Assembly: GCA_022393335.1 (NCBI GenBank)
Contig: JAJEKB010020264.1
Coordinates: forward strand, 123,703-187,702
Source: Macrotrachela quadricornifera
Taxonomy: Eukaryota > Rotifera > Eurotatoria > Philodinida > Philodinidae
Length of the DNA: 64,000 bases
Direction of reading: 5' to 3'
A program made the position numbers and the translations under genes. This document shows, piece by piece, positions 49,275 through 60,667 of this stretch. The notes below the pieces were generated by a model. That model was not told the origin of the DNA. It worked only from the letters and a program-made list of their open reading frames with translations, and did no database searches. Each line of letters begins with the position of its first letter. Positions within the stretch are counted from its first letter, which is position 1.

Positions 49275-52200
49275 TTAGTACAGTTAATATCGAAGTGACA
49301 TTTCGGTTTTGAAGAATGACCATTAGTCGAATCATTTGGATGAGCAAATCGAGAGCGATGATCGGAGTCAAAACTTCAATAAATAGAACAAGATATGATT
49401 AATATTTAATGAAAAAAATCTATTTATAGAACTAAACTAATTATTATCCTTCAATTTTTAGAAAATTGATGAACTCAAATCTATATTATAATAGACAAAC
49501 TTTCTTCGGGAACTTTTATCTGATTGGTCACAGAACAGAAAACAAAATTATATATACACGTTGTATATGGCTATACATTATGTATATATTTCGTACACGT
49601 CCATCTATAATGATATATGTCAGTCATCTATATTATATTTTATACCCAGGAAATTTTTTCTAATGTTCATTAATCCTTTTGAAGGCGTTGGTGCAAATGT
49701 GCATCACTCTTTTGTTTTCAATTGCAGAGTTATGATAAACTAAGACCGATGGGTATGTTAGAAAGAAGAATGATACTGTATAGATGAAATTAATTCATAG
49801 TTACTCGAAATTAAGTAACACAGTTTATCTGTTTCTTCAGGAGGGAATTTTGAAGAATGTTATCATTAGTTCTCATCTCCAAAAGAATTTTGCCCGTCCA
49901 AAATTCGCCGGTGAAGGGGTTAAATTGATTTCTCCTCTGGTATTGAAGTTCAACCAAGGGTGAAAACAACAGACTCTCGAAGTTCAAGAAAGTACAGAAA
50001 AGTATAGTGGAAGTACAGTGGAGGTATAGGAAAATACAGTGAGAACATAGGAAAGTACAGTAAACGTATAGAGAAGTATAGTGGAAGTACAGTAGAGGTA
50101 TAGGAAAGTACAGTGAACGTATAAGGAAATACAGTGGAGGTACAAAGAAGTACAGTGGGAACACCGGGAAGTACAGGAAAGGACAGTGGAAGTGCAGGAA
50201 AGCACAGTGTAGATACAGGGATATACAGTGAGAATATAGGAAAGTACAGTGGAGGTACAGGGATATACAGTGAGAACATAGGACAGTACAGTGAAGGTAT
50301 AGGAAAGTGCGGTGAGAGTACAGGGAACTATAATGAATGCACAGGGAACTACAGTGAGAGCACAGGGAAGTGCAGCGAAGGTACAGGGAGGTATAGCTGA
50401 AGCGCGCACTCCATGGGCTCCACTTTATTCCCTTGAGTCTAACCTTTTCACAGGGGCCTCTAGTTTATTTAAATGTGTCTCTTTTTTTCTGAATATAGTA
50501 GATACTAATTGAATGGAATATAAACATACTTATGACATTTTACTCCATAACGACACATCTGCTTTATAGATTGAATATGATCATGATTGTTCATTGAATG
50601 TTGATCTGATTTACTTGGATGTAAGTATTGTTTTAGATGATCAGGATCTTTGCTGAAAAGAGACAATTCAATTTTTATGAAAGATTTCTTTCATATTAAC
50701 AAAAATCTATTATTAATTATTACCATTTATTTTTTGTTTCCTAAAATATACTGTACAACTCGGTTTACTGGTAAATGTTGAACTATGTATTCAGACTCTC
50801 TAACAGATGATAGACATTTTCCTTTTTTATGCTTCCTTTAGAAACTTGCTTTTATATAAAACTAGTAAGAGTAATTTAAGAAATGTTCAATATACTTGTA
50901 ACAAGCTGTTCCATAGCGGCACTTTTCTTTTTCAGAGTGACCATGATCTGAATCATTTGGATGTGCATACTGATTGAGATGATCAGCATCCTTACTTAAA
51001 AATAAAAGAAAATAATATATAATCGAGTTTTCAGAGAAGAATTCTTTTTAGAACTGACAATTTATTAAACTAGTTAGTTAACATCAAAGAATTCATTTCA
51101 TCAATAAATAATAGAAATTTTTGATTATAATAAATTATATAATAATTTTATATTAAGGTAAGTTCTAATGTTCATTCAGATTACTTGATTATTTTTCTCT
51201 GTATTAAAAGTGATTTAGTGAAGAATTACTCTCATGAAATCGGAACGTGCAACCTCTTCGTAGTATGAGAGAGAAACTTAAAAGATATCTTTAAAGATAA
51301 TGCGCGTACGCAGAAACTATCGGGCAGCAGTGATAGTGGATCGCAACGAAGCACTCGGACTGTGCTGAAGAAGGAAACGGTAAACCACTTCAGTATTCTT
51401 ACCAAGAAAATTCAATGAATAGACAATCAACGACGTTTCAAGTTATGGTGCTAGAAGATGAAATATCCAGGTCGAAAGGCACCCAAAAGATGACTGGGGA
51501 AGAGCCAAGGTCGAGTACAAATAGTACTGTAAATAATGACGCTATTGAATCAAATCCGAAAGGAAGTCCAATCGCTGAGCACTATAGATACAAGTGGAAA
51601 GACCAAAGCTTTTCAAAAACACATCAAATCGGTACATCGAATGTAAGAAGTATGAATCAAGGCAAGCTCGAAATAGTCAAAGTAGAAATGGACAGAATTA
51701 AAATAGACATTCTTGGAATAAGCGAACTCAAATGGACAGGAACTAGTCACTTCACATCAGGCAGCTACGAAGTTTATTTATCCCAAAAATGATAGAATGA
51801 TTTCTATTTGACTTCAAGGAAAACCAACAAACTTAACAATGATACAGATCTACACACCAACTACACAAGCAAAAGAATCAACAATCAATGATTTCTACAT
51901 AGATTTATAACAAATACTCGACGATGTTCCAAAGAAAGGTGCCATATTGATAACTAGTGATTGGAATGCAAAGATTGGCGAAACTGCAGTACCTGATATA
52001 GTTGGAAAATTTGGTTTGGGAAAACGCAATGAAGCAGGTGAGAGATTGATTGATTTCTGCCAAGAAAACCATATGATCATCACCAATACATGTTTTCAAC
52101 AACCGAAACGACGACTATACACATGGACAACATCGAAATCAAATCGATTACATTCTCTGCAATAGATCATGGAAAAGCTCAATAACATCAATCAAAACAC

Positions 52201-55160
52201 GACCAGGAGCTGACTGCGGCACTGACCACGAAATTCTGTTAGAGTGCTTTAGAATCAAACTTAAGCAACAGTGCAAACCAACACAAACAGCAAAACCCGA
52301 TCTACAAAACGTTCCGCATAAATACAAGGTAGAAGTAAAAAACAGATTCGACGTGTTCAATCTGCTCGACAAAGAACCTCAAGAATTATGGCAAGAAATA
52401 CGCGACATAATCAAAGACGAAACAAACAAGCCTTCCCAAAATTTAACGCCAACTTTCAACATGCAGCAACAAAAGATAAAGAAAAACAAACTATACAAGA
52501 ATGTGGAAAAGTAGAAGAATACAACAAGAAAAGAATGACAAGATACTTATTCAAGGAGATAAAATATTTCTGTGGACAATTTACACCCAGAAATGGCACC
52601 TTAGCAGATCAAAATGGTAAACATTTAACAAATGGTGATCAAATCAAAAACAAATGGAAACAATATGCGGAGGAACTATACAAGAAGGAAATCAACGGAC
52701 CAAGGAATTTGGAACTCGACGATTATGAACCAGAACCAGATATTTTGGAAAGCGGAGTTAAAATTGCCTTGGAAACATGAGCAAATGGAAAAGCACCTGG
52801 ACATGATGATATTCCAATTGAATCTTTTAAAACAATCAAAGAAGATACGGTGAAAATACTAACAAAATTATGTCAACAAATATGGAAAACATCGATATTC
52901 ACTCCCATACCAAAGAATGGAAAGGCAAAAGATTGCTCAAATTACCAAACAATCGCTCTCATCTCACATGCCAGCAAGCTCATGCTCAAGATTGTACAAC
53001 GGCGATTGGAACCTTTCCTCGTACGGGAAGTACCAGTTATACAAGTAGAATCCAGAAAAGGAAGGGGAACACGTGACCAAAGAGCAAACCTACGGTGGTT
53101 GATGGAAAAAGCTCCTGAATACCAAAAAGAGTTTCACTTATGTTTCATCAACTATAGTAAAGCTTTCGACTGTGTAGATCATGAGAAACTCTGGTCTGTA
53201 CTATTAGAAATGGGTGTGCCCAAGCATTTGATTATCCTTATAAAGAACTTACACACAAATCAACAAGCGTCAGTGAAAACGGATTATGGAAATACCAACT
53301 GGTTCAACATTGGAAAAGGTGTACGATAAGGCTACATACTATCTCCATACTTATTTAATTTATATGCAGAACGTATAATGAGAAGAGCTGGGATAGATGA
53401 AGCAGTAGGTGGTATAAAGATTGGCGGACGAAATATCAACAACTTACGTTACGCAAATGATACTACAATGTTGGCTGAAACAGCTGATGATCTCCAATGC
53501 CTCCTACGGAAAGTAAAAGAGGAAAGTGCAGCTGCAGGACTAAAACTGAATATGAAAAAGACCTTCGTGATGACAAATGGACCCATTCAAGAATCTCACA
53601 TCGACAATGAACAAGTGGAAATAGTCAAAGACTTCACTTTCTTGGGCTCTAGTATAAACACCGACGGTAACGGCAGTAGCGAAATAAAAAGAAGACTTCT
53701 TATGGATAGAAAGACAATGGTTAGCCTGGACAAACTTATCAATAGCAAGGATATCAGCCTGGCCATCAAAATTAAAGTAATCAAAACGATGGTTTTTCCG
53801 GTAACAACGTATGAATGTGAAAGCTGAACAATAAAACAAGCAGATCGAAGAAAAATCGACGCCTTCGAACTTTGGTGCTGAAGAAGATTACTTCGTATTC
53901 CATGGGAAGAGAAAAGAACCAACAAATCTATTTTACAAAAAATAAAACCGGAATGCTCACTGGAAGCTTCAATGGTGAAATTAAAATTATCATACTTTGG
54001 ACATATAATGCGACGACAACACTCGTTAGAAAAAGAAATAATCCTTGACATGGTCGGTGGTAAACGGCGCAGAGGAAGGCAAATGAAAAGGTGGATTGAC
54101 ACAATAAAAGACGACACAAATTTAACATTAACTCAACTCAACACAATGGTGCATAACAGAAACATGTGGAGAAGTCTGATTCATCGGATCGCTAAGAGTC
54201 AGACTCGACTGAATGGATAAAACAACAAAAAGTGAAGAATTCACTGTATCATTTTTCGGTTAAAACAATGAGACTTATGTGATGTAAATAAAAAGCCTTC
54301 AAATCTTTGCTGAAATGTTTTTTTTTTATTTTACGTATGAATTTTGACAGAGATTGCTATCATAACTGACTTTCTTAATGCACCAAGTAACAGTAGTGTA
54401 AGANNNNNNNNNNCAGTAGTGTAAGAAATATTCTACATACTTATAACAGGCTGCTCCATATTGGCATTTCGGCTTTGCATATTTACTGTGAGTGCTGGCA
54501 CTCCCTGATTTACTAAATGAGTTATCTGGATGTGCATATCTATCGAGATGATCCGTGTCCGTTCTATAAGAGAAAAAATAAGATTGATTGAATAAAATAA
54601 TTTTAAAAAATAACATACCGATAACAATCTGATCCATAACGACATATTATCTTGTCAGACTGATCCTTCGAAGCATTTCCTGTTGTATGATAATCTGAAT
54701 CACCTGGATGTGCAAAATCTTCACGATGAGCATCATCATGTCTTTAAGAAACAAAAAAAATGTATGATTAATGATTCACAAAAGAATTTTTAAAATACGA
54801 AACCTGTAACAACTTCGACCATATCGACATTGTTGACGTGCTGCCGCTATTAACAAAAGCAAAATAGAATATGAAAACAAATCTTTATGTGAATGAAAAT
54901 AGATAAAATCATTCATGAAAAGACTGAACATTCGAGCATTAATACTTACACGAAGATTTTCCAAAGGGTGATTTATGTTCTCGAACAAAGTGACCAGGTC
55001 GCGCAAGTTTAGCTAAAAATACAACAAATATACTTTTAAGATACGTTTTCTTTTATCAATCAATTTTTATTCTTATGAAAATACAAGGATCTATAAGAAA
55101 CAAAAAAAGCGAAGTGTATTGACTGTATCTTATCACTCAATATATACCTCTCTGTCGCAT
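49275..55160 (-). CDS. Multi-exon gene with tandem PAR-binding (PBZ) zinc fingers (3' end unresolved)
   Basis: Eight exons are inferred on the minus strand: 55160-55148, 55012-54950, 54846-54804, 54741-54619, 54563-54441, 50994-50896, 50652-50530 and 49373-49275, all with GT/AG ends. The first (ATG at 55160, reading MRQR) is the least certain. The product so far has about 228 residues, with repeated pairs C-[RQH]-[YF]-G-x-x-C-[YH]-[RK] and H-x-x-x-[FY]-x-HP-[GNDS]-[DNK], the C2H2 layout of the PBZ finger of APLF and CHFR, which binds poly(ADP-ribose) at DNA damage. Each intron splits a finger between its CC and HH halves. Exons 4-8 are phase 2 at both ends and 99 or 123 bases long, as expected from tandem exon duplication. 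The last CC half (exon 8, CHFDINC) lacks the glycine. A DNA-repair or PAR-signalling role is inferred. Confidence 0.65.
49674..49919. mobile_element. Small TTAA-flanked element in an intron of the PBZ gene
   Basis: TTAA flanks both sides (49670-49673 and 49920-49923). The ends (TCCTTTTGAAGGCG; right complement CCCCTTCACCGGCG) are diverged versions of the other piggyBac-like ends. It is 246 bases long and non-coding. Confidence 0.5.
49984..50400. repeat. 21-bp minisatellite in an intron of the PBZ gene
   Basis: A unit like GTACAGTGGAGGTATAGGAAA repeats about 20 times with point variation. Because 21 is divisible by three, up to three minus-strand frames and one plus-strand frame stay open (88-141 codons). 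These are repeat artefacts. Confidence 0.8.
51245..54305 (+). mobile_element. Decayed RTE/BovB-like non-LTR retrotransposon in an intron of the PBZ gene
   Basis: Reading across frame shifts and stops, the plus strand has an apurinic-type endonuclease (NVRSMNQGKLE near 51640; DWNAKIG near 51960; IDYILC then GADCGTDHE near 52150-52235), a linker, and a reverse transcriptase (IPKNGKAKDCSNYQTIAL near 52905; AFDCVDHEKLW near 53160; LSPYLFNLYAE near 53340; YANDT near 53450; GLKLN near 53540). It ends with the GHIMRRQHSLEK...GRQMKRW tail typical of RTE/BovB elements. Stops lie at 52778, 53327, 53825 and 53879. The catalytic YxDD reads YAND and motif A has Asn for Asp (53150), so it is dead. It lies antisense to the host gene, about 3 kb long. 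The exact ends are uncertain and no target duplication was found. Confidence 0.7.
54404..54413. other. Assembly gap (10 N) between duplicated ends
   Basis: Ten N separate two copies of CAGTAGTGTAAGA (54391-54403 and 54414-54426). The gap lies in the intron between PBZ exons 5 and 6, next to the 3' end of the retrotransposon. Identical ends suggest an unmerged overlap, not missing sequence. Confidence 0.8.
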
Positions 55161-55502
55161 ACAACATGAGCTTATATATGAGAAAGATTAAATAAAAGGA
55201 GATTACGACAGAAAGAAAATAAGACTTAACCATGAATAGATAAATGCAAAAGTAACACGATTATGCTGACGAATATCGAGTATACAAAAATACATAGTGA
55301 AAATTTCGTGCTATGAAATTATTTATTATTTGAATATCCTTGCTTTTTATTAGAACTTTTCTATTGAGTATAGTACGAAAGAATCGCACTTCCAATATGC
55401 AGAACTCTTATTTTTAAGCTTCTGGCAATAATTACCTCCTTATATTTTGAATATAAATTTTACACAATGAAAGCAGTTTTAGAGGTACTAAGTAAATACT
55501 TA

Positions 55503-56048
55503 CGAGAAAACCTTTAGGAGTTAAATCGCATTTGGCTTGAGACTATACCCATTAGATAGATCCTACTGAGATGTGCTCAGATCCATAAGAGTTCAAGTGC
55601 ATGAACCTCTAGAGGCGAGATACTGATTTTTTTAAGGATACTTTTCTAATGGAGTCTTGGTATTCGAGAAAATTCAAACTTTCAGACCTTTAGCACAAAG
55701 CGTTCATTGGCCACTGGTTCCAGCAGTGCGAGCGTTCTACATAAGGAACCATAGGAGTTTTGACTAGTTTATAATTCACGAAAGGTTTGTGCTAAACTTC
55801 TGAAATTTTGTATGATACCTACTCTTGTAGAGACTTTTAATTGGATGAAGCTTCAAGTCTAAATTCTAAAGTTTAAGTTTTCTTGAATACTAAGACTCCA
55901 TTAGAAAAATATCCTAAAAAATCTAGTATCTCGCCTCTAGAGATCCATGCACTTGAATCCTTATGGATCTGAGCACATTTCAGTAGGATCTATCTAATGA
56001 CTACAGCCTCAAGCCAAAAGCAATTTAATACCTGAAGAGGTTTCCTCA
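55503..56048. mobile_element. TNA-type foldback element (copy G)
   Basis: It begins CGAGAAAACCTTTAGGAG and ends near-complementary (...GAAGAGGTTTCCTCA), flanked by TTA on both sides (55500-55502 and 56049-56051). The sequence is the same subfamily as copy C at 23254-23867. Arms pair over about 230 bases each. It lies between the PBZ gene and the kinase gene. Confidence 0.7.
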
Positions 56049-56126
56049 TTAGTATTATTGTAAAACTCTGTTGTTTTTTAAACAAAGACTAAATGATATT
56101 TTCGCTTCTTTCAAAGAGTTTTATAC

Positions 56127-57311
56127 CTATTCATGTTCCGTACCTAGTTCATTTCGAATATCGTCGGATACTTTCATATGACATACATCATCAACAGGAC
56201 ATAAATTTTCATGAAGCGATTGAAAAATCTTCCGAAGTGCTGGATGTCCTCTCATCTGCATGAGTGTTGCTTTTGCGCTGGAACGTTCTTCAGGATTCTT
56301 TTTTAATAGAAGTTCAATGATTCTCTTATATCCACCATACCGTGGTACTACGATGTCTTTAGCATGTTGATCGTTACAAAAAGCATCATATTCAAATTGA
56401 TCTTTCCATGGTAGGCGTTCAAAGAAAAAAATATAGAACATAACACCAGCTGCCCATGCATCTGACTTCTTATGAAGATGTCGAGTCATAATATTCTTTG
56501 AATTACGTTGCACAAATTCTGGTGAAGCAAAAAACACAGTATGTGATTTAGTTGCATCGACAGTTAATTGAGCACGTGATACATCCATCTTTTCAACTGT
56601 ACCGAAATCGATTAGTTTGACATAAAAGCAATCATTGTCTGGAATAATAACAAAATTTTGTGGTTTAATATCACCATGAATAATATCTAATTTTTCAAGA
56701 AAGGTCAATGCACGTAATACATAAACAATAATAGTAATACCAAGAAGAAATTTACTTTCAATTTCCATTTGTACAACTTGATTAAACCAGAAATCGTGAA
56801 GATCACAAAAAGCTAATTCCATTGCAATATGAATCTTTTCTGATGTGAATTTACTTCCAAAATAATTGATTATTGGATGATTTTCAAGCGATATCCTTTT
56901 TGTTAAATTTAAAAAACGAATTTCATTTTGAATTTCCTCTCGAATATTAGGTATGTTTTTCATAATTTTAATTGCTACAATACGATTTTTATTGCGTATT
57001 TGTCCTTTGTAAACTTCACCGAATCCACCTTTACTAATAAAATCAAGAATTTCATATGTTACACCTTCGATTTCAATTTGATCTTGAACAATATTATTAC
57101 TACTATTATTATGTCTTATGGGTTCAAACATATTCTTGCCCATATCATTAAGCATTACATCACATTTTCTTTTATATGTACTGTGTTTTTGTGAAAGACG
57201 TTTTGCAATTTCAACATTTTGTTGCATAAGTATTTCCGTTTGTTCTTCATTTTTCGCACGTGAAAAGTTTGATTCATCGGCTCCCATGATCCTTTTTCTT
57301 CCGTAAATCAA
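56127..57311 (-). CDS. Intronless Ser/Thr-type protein kinase
   Basis: The frame encodes 394 residues with a complete kinase domain at about 85-375: glycine loop GGFGEV (95-100), AIK with K115, an alpha-C Glu probably E130, HGDIKPQNF (212-220) as catalytic loop with D214, K216 and N219, DFG at 235-237, SPE at 263-265 and D284 in the F-helix region. All catalytic residues are present, so it should be active. It has HGD in place of HRD (a non-RD kinase) and SPE in place of APE. The N-terminal 80 residues are polar, with a possible short coiled region and no domain I know. A second ATG at residue 9 is an alternative start. The catalytic-loop style recalls TTK/Mps1-like and ciliate kinases, but the family is not secure. 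Substrate unknown. Confidence 0.85.
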   Translation of the reverse strand: MIYGRKRIMGADESNFSRAKNEEQTEILMQQNVEIAKRLSQKHSTYKRKCDVMLNDMGKNMFEPIRHNNSSNNIVQDQIEIEGVTYEILDFISKGGFGEVYKGQIRNKNRIVAIKIMKNIPNIREEIQNEIRFLNLTKRISLENHPIINYFGSKFTSEKIHIAMELAFCDLHDFWFNQVVQMEIESKFLLGITIIVYVLRALTFLEKLDIIHGDIKPQNFVIIPDNDCFYVKLIDFGTVEKMDVSRAQLTVDATKSHTVFFASPEFVQRNSKNIMTRHLHKKSDAWAAGVMFYIFFFERLPWKDQFEYDAFCNDQHAKDIVVPRYGGYKRIIELLLKKNPEERSSAKATLMQMRGHPALRKIFQSLHENLCPVDDVCHMKVSDDIRNELGTEHE

Positions 57312-58903
57312 TCAATCTAACACGAATATTGATAATAATAATAAATTCAAGTAAAAATGTCTGAAATAATTTCTACAGAATGTTAACAAAATATCTTTCC
57401 CTGTTATAATGTGCGTCGGCAACAAAAAAGAATTTTATACTGCCTATAACATTTATTTTAAGAAAACGTATGTTTTTAATCGGTGACGACACAAAAAAAT
57501 TCATTCCTATTGTAAGTTATAAAATGTAGTTTTTATTTTCTTTCCCGTTTGTATGCAAAATAAGTTTGTCGTTCTGTTTCCTCGAAAGGAAGTAAATTTT
57601 GATATGAATCTTATCTTATCGTTTCCTCTCTAATAACGAACATACGGATGGATGGTTTCGAAATCATGCAGATTTATGTTTTTCTTTTTAAATAAATACT
57701 CAAAAAAATTTCGAGTTGATTAATCATTGATTTTTATCGAAAAATAAATATTGTTCTTGTAGAACTCGTATACATGTAGTTTATGTGAGCTTATTCACAT
57801 AAAAAAAACAATTGTAAATCAAGATAATACTCGATTAAAATCAGGCCAAGAAGTATCGAAGTGATTTCATTAGTTTTTAATGATTTCACCGATTTCTGAG
57901 CTTCAAATTAGTTTGCTAACCATGGATCAGATTATAAATCAACAGAGACACAAAAACATATTTACTGATTGCGAGTTTTCTTTGAGATTAGTCACGAAAT
58001 ATAATAAAGGTGTATCAATTTAAAAAACAAGTAGAATTCTATTTTCTTCATAGCATAGGTGAGAGCCTTAAAAGAGATCGTGCCCCAAAGCCTGTTGTTG
58101 TTAAAGATATCAATGAAAGTGGTTTATTGTGAAAGTTTCAACTTTCCTGAATGCTTCTAATGACAAATTGATCTTCCAGGAATTTCATACAACTTTGAAA
58201 CAGAGATTTTTGTGTCAACATAATTTGATAAATGTCAAAAAAGATTTTCACTCTTCGAAATTGGTTTGAAACTTCTCTGTTGGACATTCGAACAGTCGTA
58301 TTCTGACACGTCACTGTCGAGAAATAAATCAATTCCTTCGAAAAATTTGAATATGCACAGAAAAACTTTCATTATAGATTTTACAGTCTTTATAGGAACT
58401 TACAGAATGCACTAGCTAGTTTCATGAAAACATTGTATCATTTTCTAGTTGTTCTCAGTCGAAAGACAGAGAACGAAAATCAGAGCCTTTTTTTGGATCA
58501 TATAGCCCATCCAAACCAAAGGTTTTAGAGGCAATTTTTCTACTTAAGAGACATACACGTTACAAAAATCAACTTGACGAAACTTTACTAACATGAAATA
58601 TACGTGTTGCAGTTGTACGAAATCACATCGCCAACAAATGATTTTCACCATATATGGAATCAATCTCCTATAAGTACACAAATCTTTCAGATTAAATGAA
58701 ACAAAATACGCCTTTCCAATCCTAAAGTTCTCGATTAAGTGAAATACCCTGACCTACGATTATGAATTCTTCAAAAAACAGGAAAAATATAGATATGTAT
58801 ATTTTCTTCTCAAAGTCAATTATTATTTACTAGTTTTTACTGGTATTTCATGAATGGATTATTGAAATTTAAAATATGATCTTTTCATAATGTTATTATA
58901 GCG
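57312..58903. other. Upstream region of the kinase gene, gene-free
   Basis: No gene, tandem repeat or element end is supported. The kinase promoter must lie in the first few hundred bases, but no TATA-like box stands out against the AT-rich background. Confidence 0.45.
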
Positions 58904-58911
58904 ATCCTAAT

Positions 58912-58958
58912 TAGAGATGTCCATCGCGACAGTGGCAGCGCCGCAATGGACATCTCTG
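58912..58958. mobile_element. 47-bp hAT-like micro-MITE
   Basis: TAGAGATGTCCATCGCG and (right complement) CAGAGATGTCCATTGCG form 17-base inverted ends with 13 bases between them. They are flanked by atcctaat (58904-58911) and gtcctaat (58959-58966), which agree at seven of eight bases. The termini and duplication length fit hAT. It is extremely short and GC-rich against the surroundings. Confidence 0.55.
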
Positions 58959-58966
58959 GTCCTAAT

Positions 58967-59660
58967 GAAGTACTATTTTGAGAATAATTTCATGTGGATA
59001 AAAGAAAAAAAAACTTCGTCTATTTTTCACAGAAAGATTATGCAGGATAGTTTAAATAACATTTGAGAATGGATATTGGAGCTCCATATTATGAAACATA
59101 AATAGTTTCAAAGTACGATGAAAAATATTGTAATGAAGAAAACTGACGTACTTATGATGAGAATTAACACTGAAATATATTGAAGTTGTTTATATGTATC
59201 TTAAAAGCAATTTATCTTACGTATTTATATTCAATGAAGTTAGTTGGTTTTTTCCAAGTAATGTTTATTTACGTGAATCAATCAATCGTGCAATTTCATA
59301 CAGGTAATGATGAGTAGGACAGATGAATATTTTTCCACACATTTTTTTCATCACGCTGTATTATACAATTTTATCTTTTTCGATTCTTTCGTCGATGTAA
59401 AAAAAAAACCATATATATGTATACAATATAGTCTTTTTATGTTGTTTTTTTCCTGAGTATGAGTCAATATTTTGAATTAAGCACATGGATCGATCCTTTC
59501 GCACCGTTCCTAGACATTTCATAGTTTTTTTCATATAATATAGGTAAAATAGGAAAAGTAGTCGAAATATAGGACTAATTGAAGAGTTTTCCAGAAATAT
59601 AGGTCGAATTGGAGCCCAGCCTATAATGCCGAGAAACATCTCATTCGAACGAGCGTGAAA
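58967..59660. other. Gene-free stretch
   Basis: Only a 92-codon minus-strand frame (59361-59639) without recognisable motifs. Nothing else is supported. Confidence 0.4.
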
Positions 59661-60667
59661 AACTACATCGAATGGAATATTTCATCTTTTTCAAGTGTTC
59701 GATTTTTATTATCAACAAAATTAATTTTTTAGTATTTTTATATTTTTGTGACTATTGTAAAAGTAATCATAAATTTTATTATGGAGTTTTATAGAGTATT
59801 TAATTCTCTACAAGATAGATTCAGTTTACAAAGATTCAAATGAGAAACAATAGCTGGAAAGTTTTACACAATTATACCACCTAGCGGTTGTAAGTTTTGT
59901 TGACTTTACAAGAAAAATCCGTTTTTTTTTAAAGAAATACATGTTGAATAATGATCAGTGAAGAGAATTGTATCGAATTTTTGTGAAACTTTTTTTTTCG
60001 CTTAATTTTTTCCTGTACCCCCCCCCCTCTCAGTGATATGTGAGCCAAAAATAAAGTTATTATAAAAGTCATCTGGATAATGGAAAAGAAGTTAAAAACT
60101 TGTTAAATGATATTCGACGACAAAAAGACTCCTAAATAAACGATAGAATAGTTAGCTCTCTGTAATTTAATTTTTGGCTCACATATCGCTGACGGGGTAC
60201 GGGAAAAATCTGAGTGAAAAAAAAAGTCTCAAAATAGCTTGAGATATGTATGAATCGATTCAGTTTTAGATGCTATTAGTCAAAAATAGACACAAATTGA
60301 GTTTTGAAGATTAAATGTTAGAAATAAAGTAATTCACTGAAAACATATTATTCAATGCAGTTTTCTTCGCTGATCACAGTTCAACATTTATTTCTTTTCA
60401 AAAAAACGGATTTTTCTCCTGAAGTCCATAAAACTTACAATCGCTAGGTTGTATAATTGTGTGGAACTTTCCAGCTATTGTTTCTCATTTGAATCTTTGT
60501 AAACTTAATCCATCTTGTAGAGAATTAAATACTCTATAAAAATCCATAATAAAATTTATGATTACTTTTACAATAGTCAGAAAAAAATAAAAATACTAAA
60601 AAATTAATTTTGTTGATAATAAAAATCGAACACTTGAAAAAGATGAAATATTTCATTCGATGTAGTT
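59661..60667. mobile_element. Long inverted-repeat (foldback) element
   Basis: AACTACATCGAATGGAATAT at the left pairs with the right end, and pairing continues over about 240 bases (59661-59905 with 60425-60667) at high identity. A second, inner pair surrounds a C-run (TGAGCCAAAAAT at about 60041-60052 with ATTTTTGGCTCA at about 60170-60181). The ends differ from the TNA family, and I see no clear target duplication. It encodes nothing. Confidence 0.65.

Noticed and set aside
49811..50409. Overlapping frames of 88-141 codons rich in Tyr, Cys, Pro and Ser
   Set aside because: They are produced by a 21-base tandem repeat.
53540..54117. Minus-strand frames of 99 and 173 codons
   Set aside because: They are antisense shadows of the reverse transcriptase region on the plus strand.
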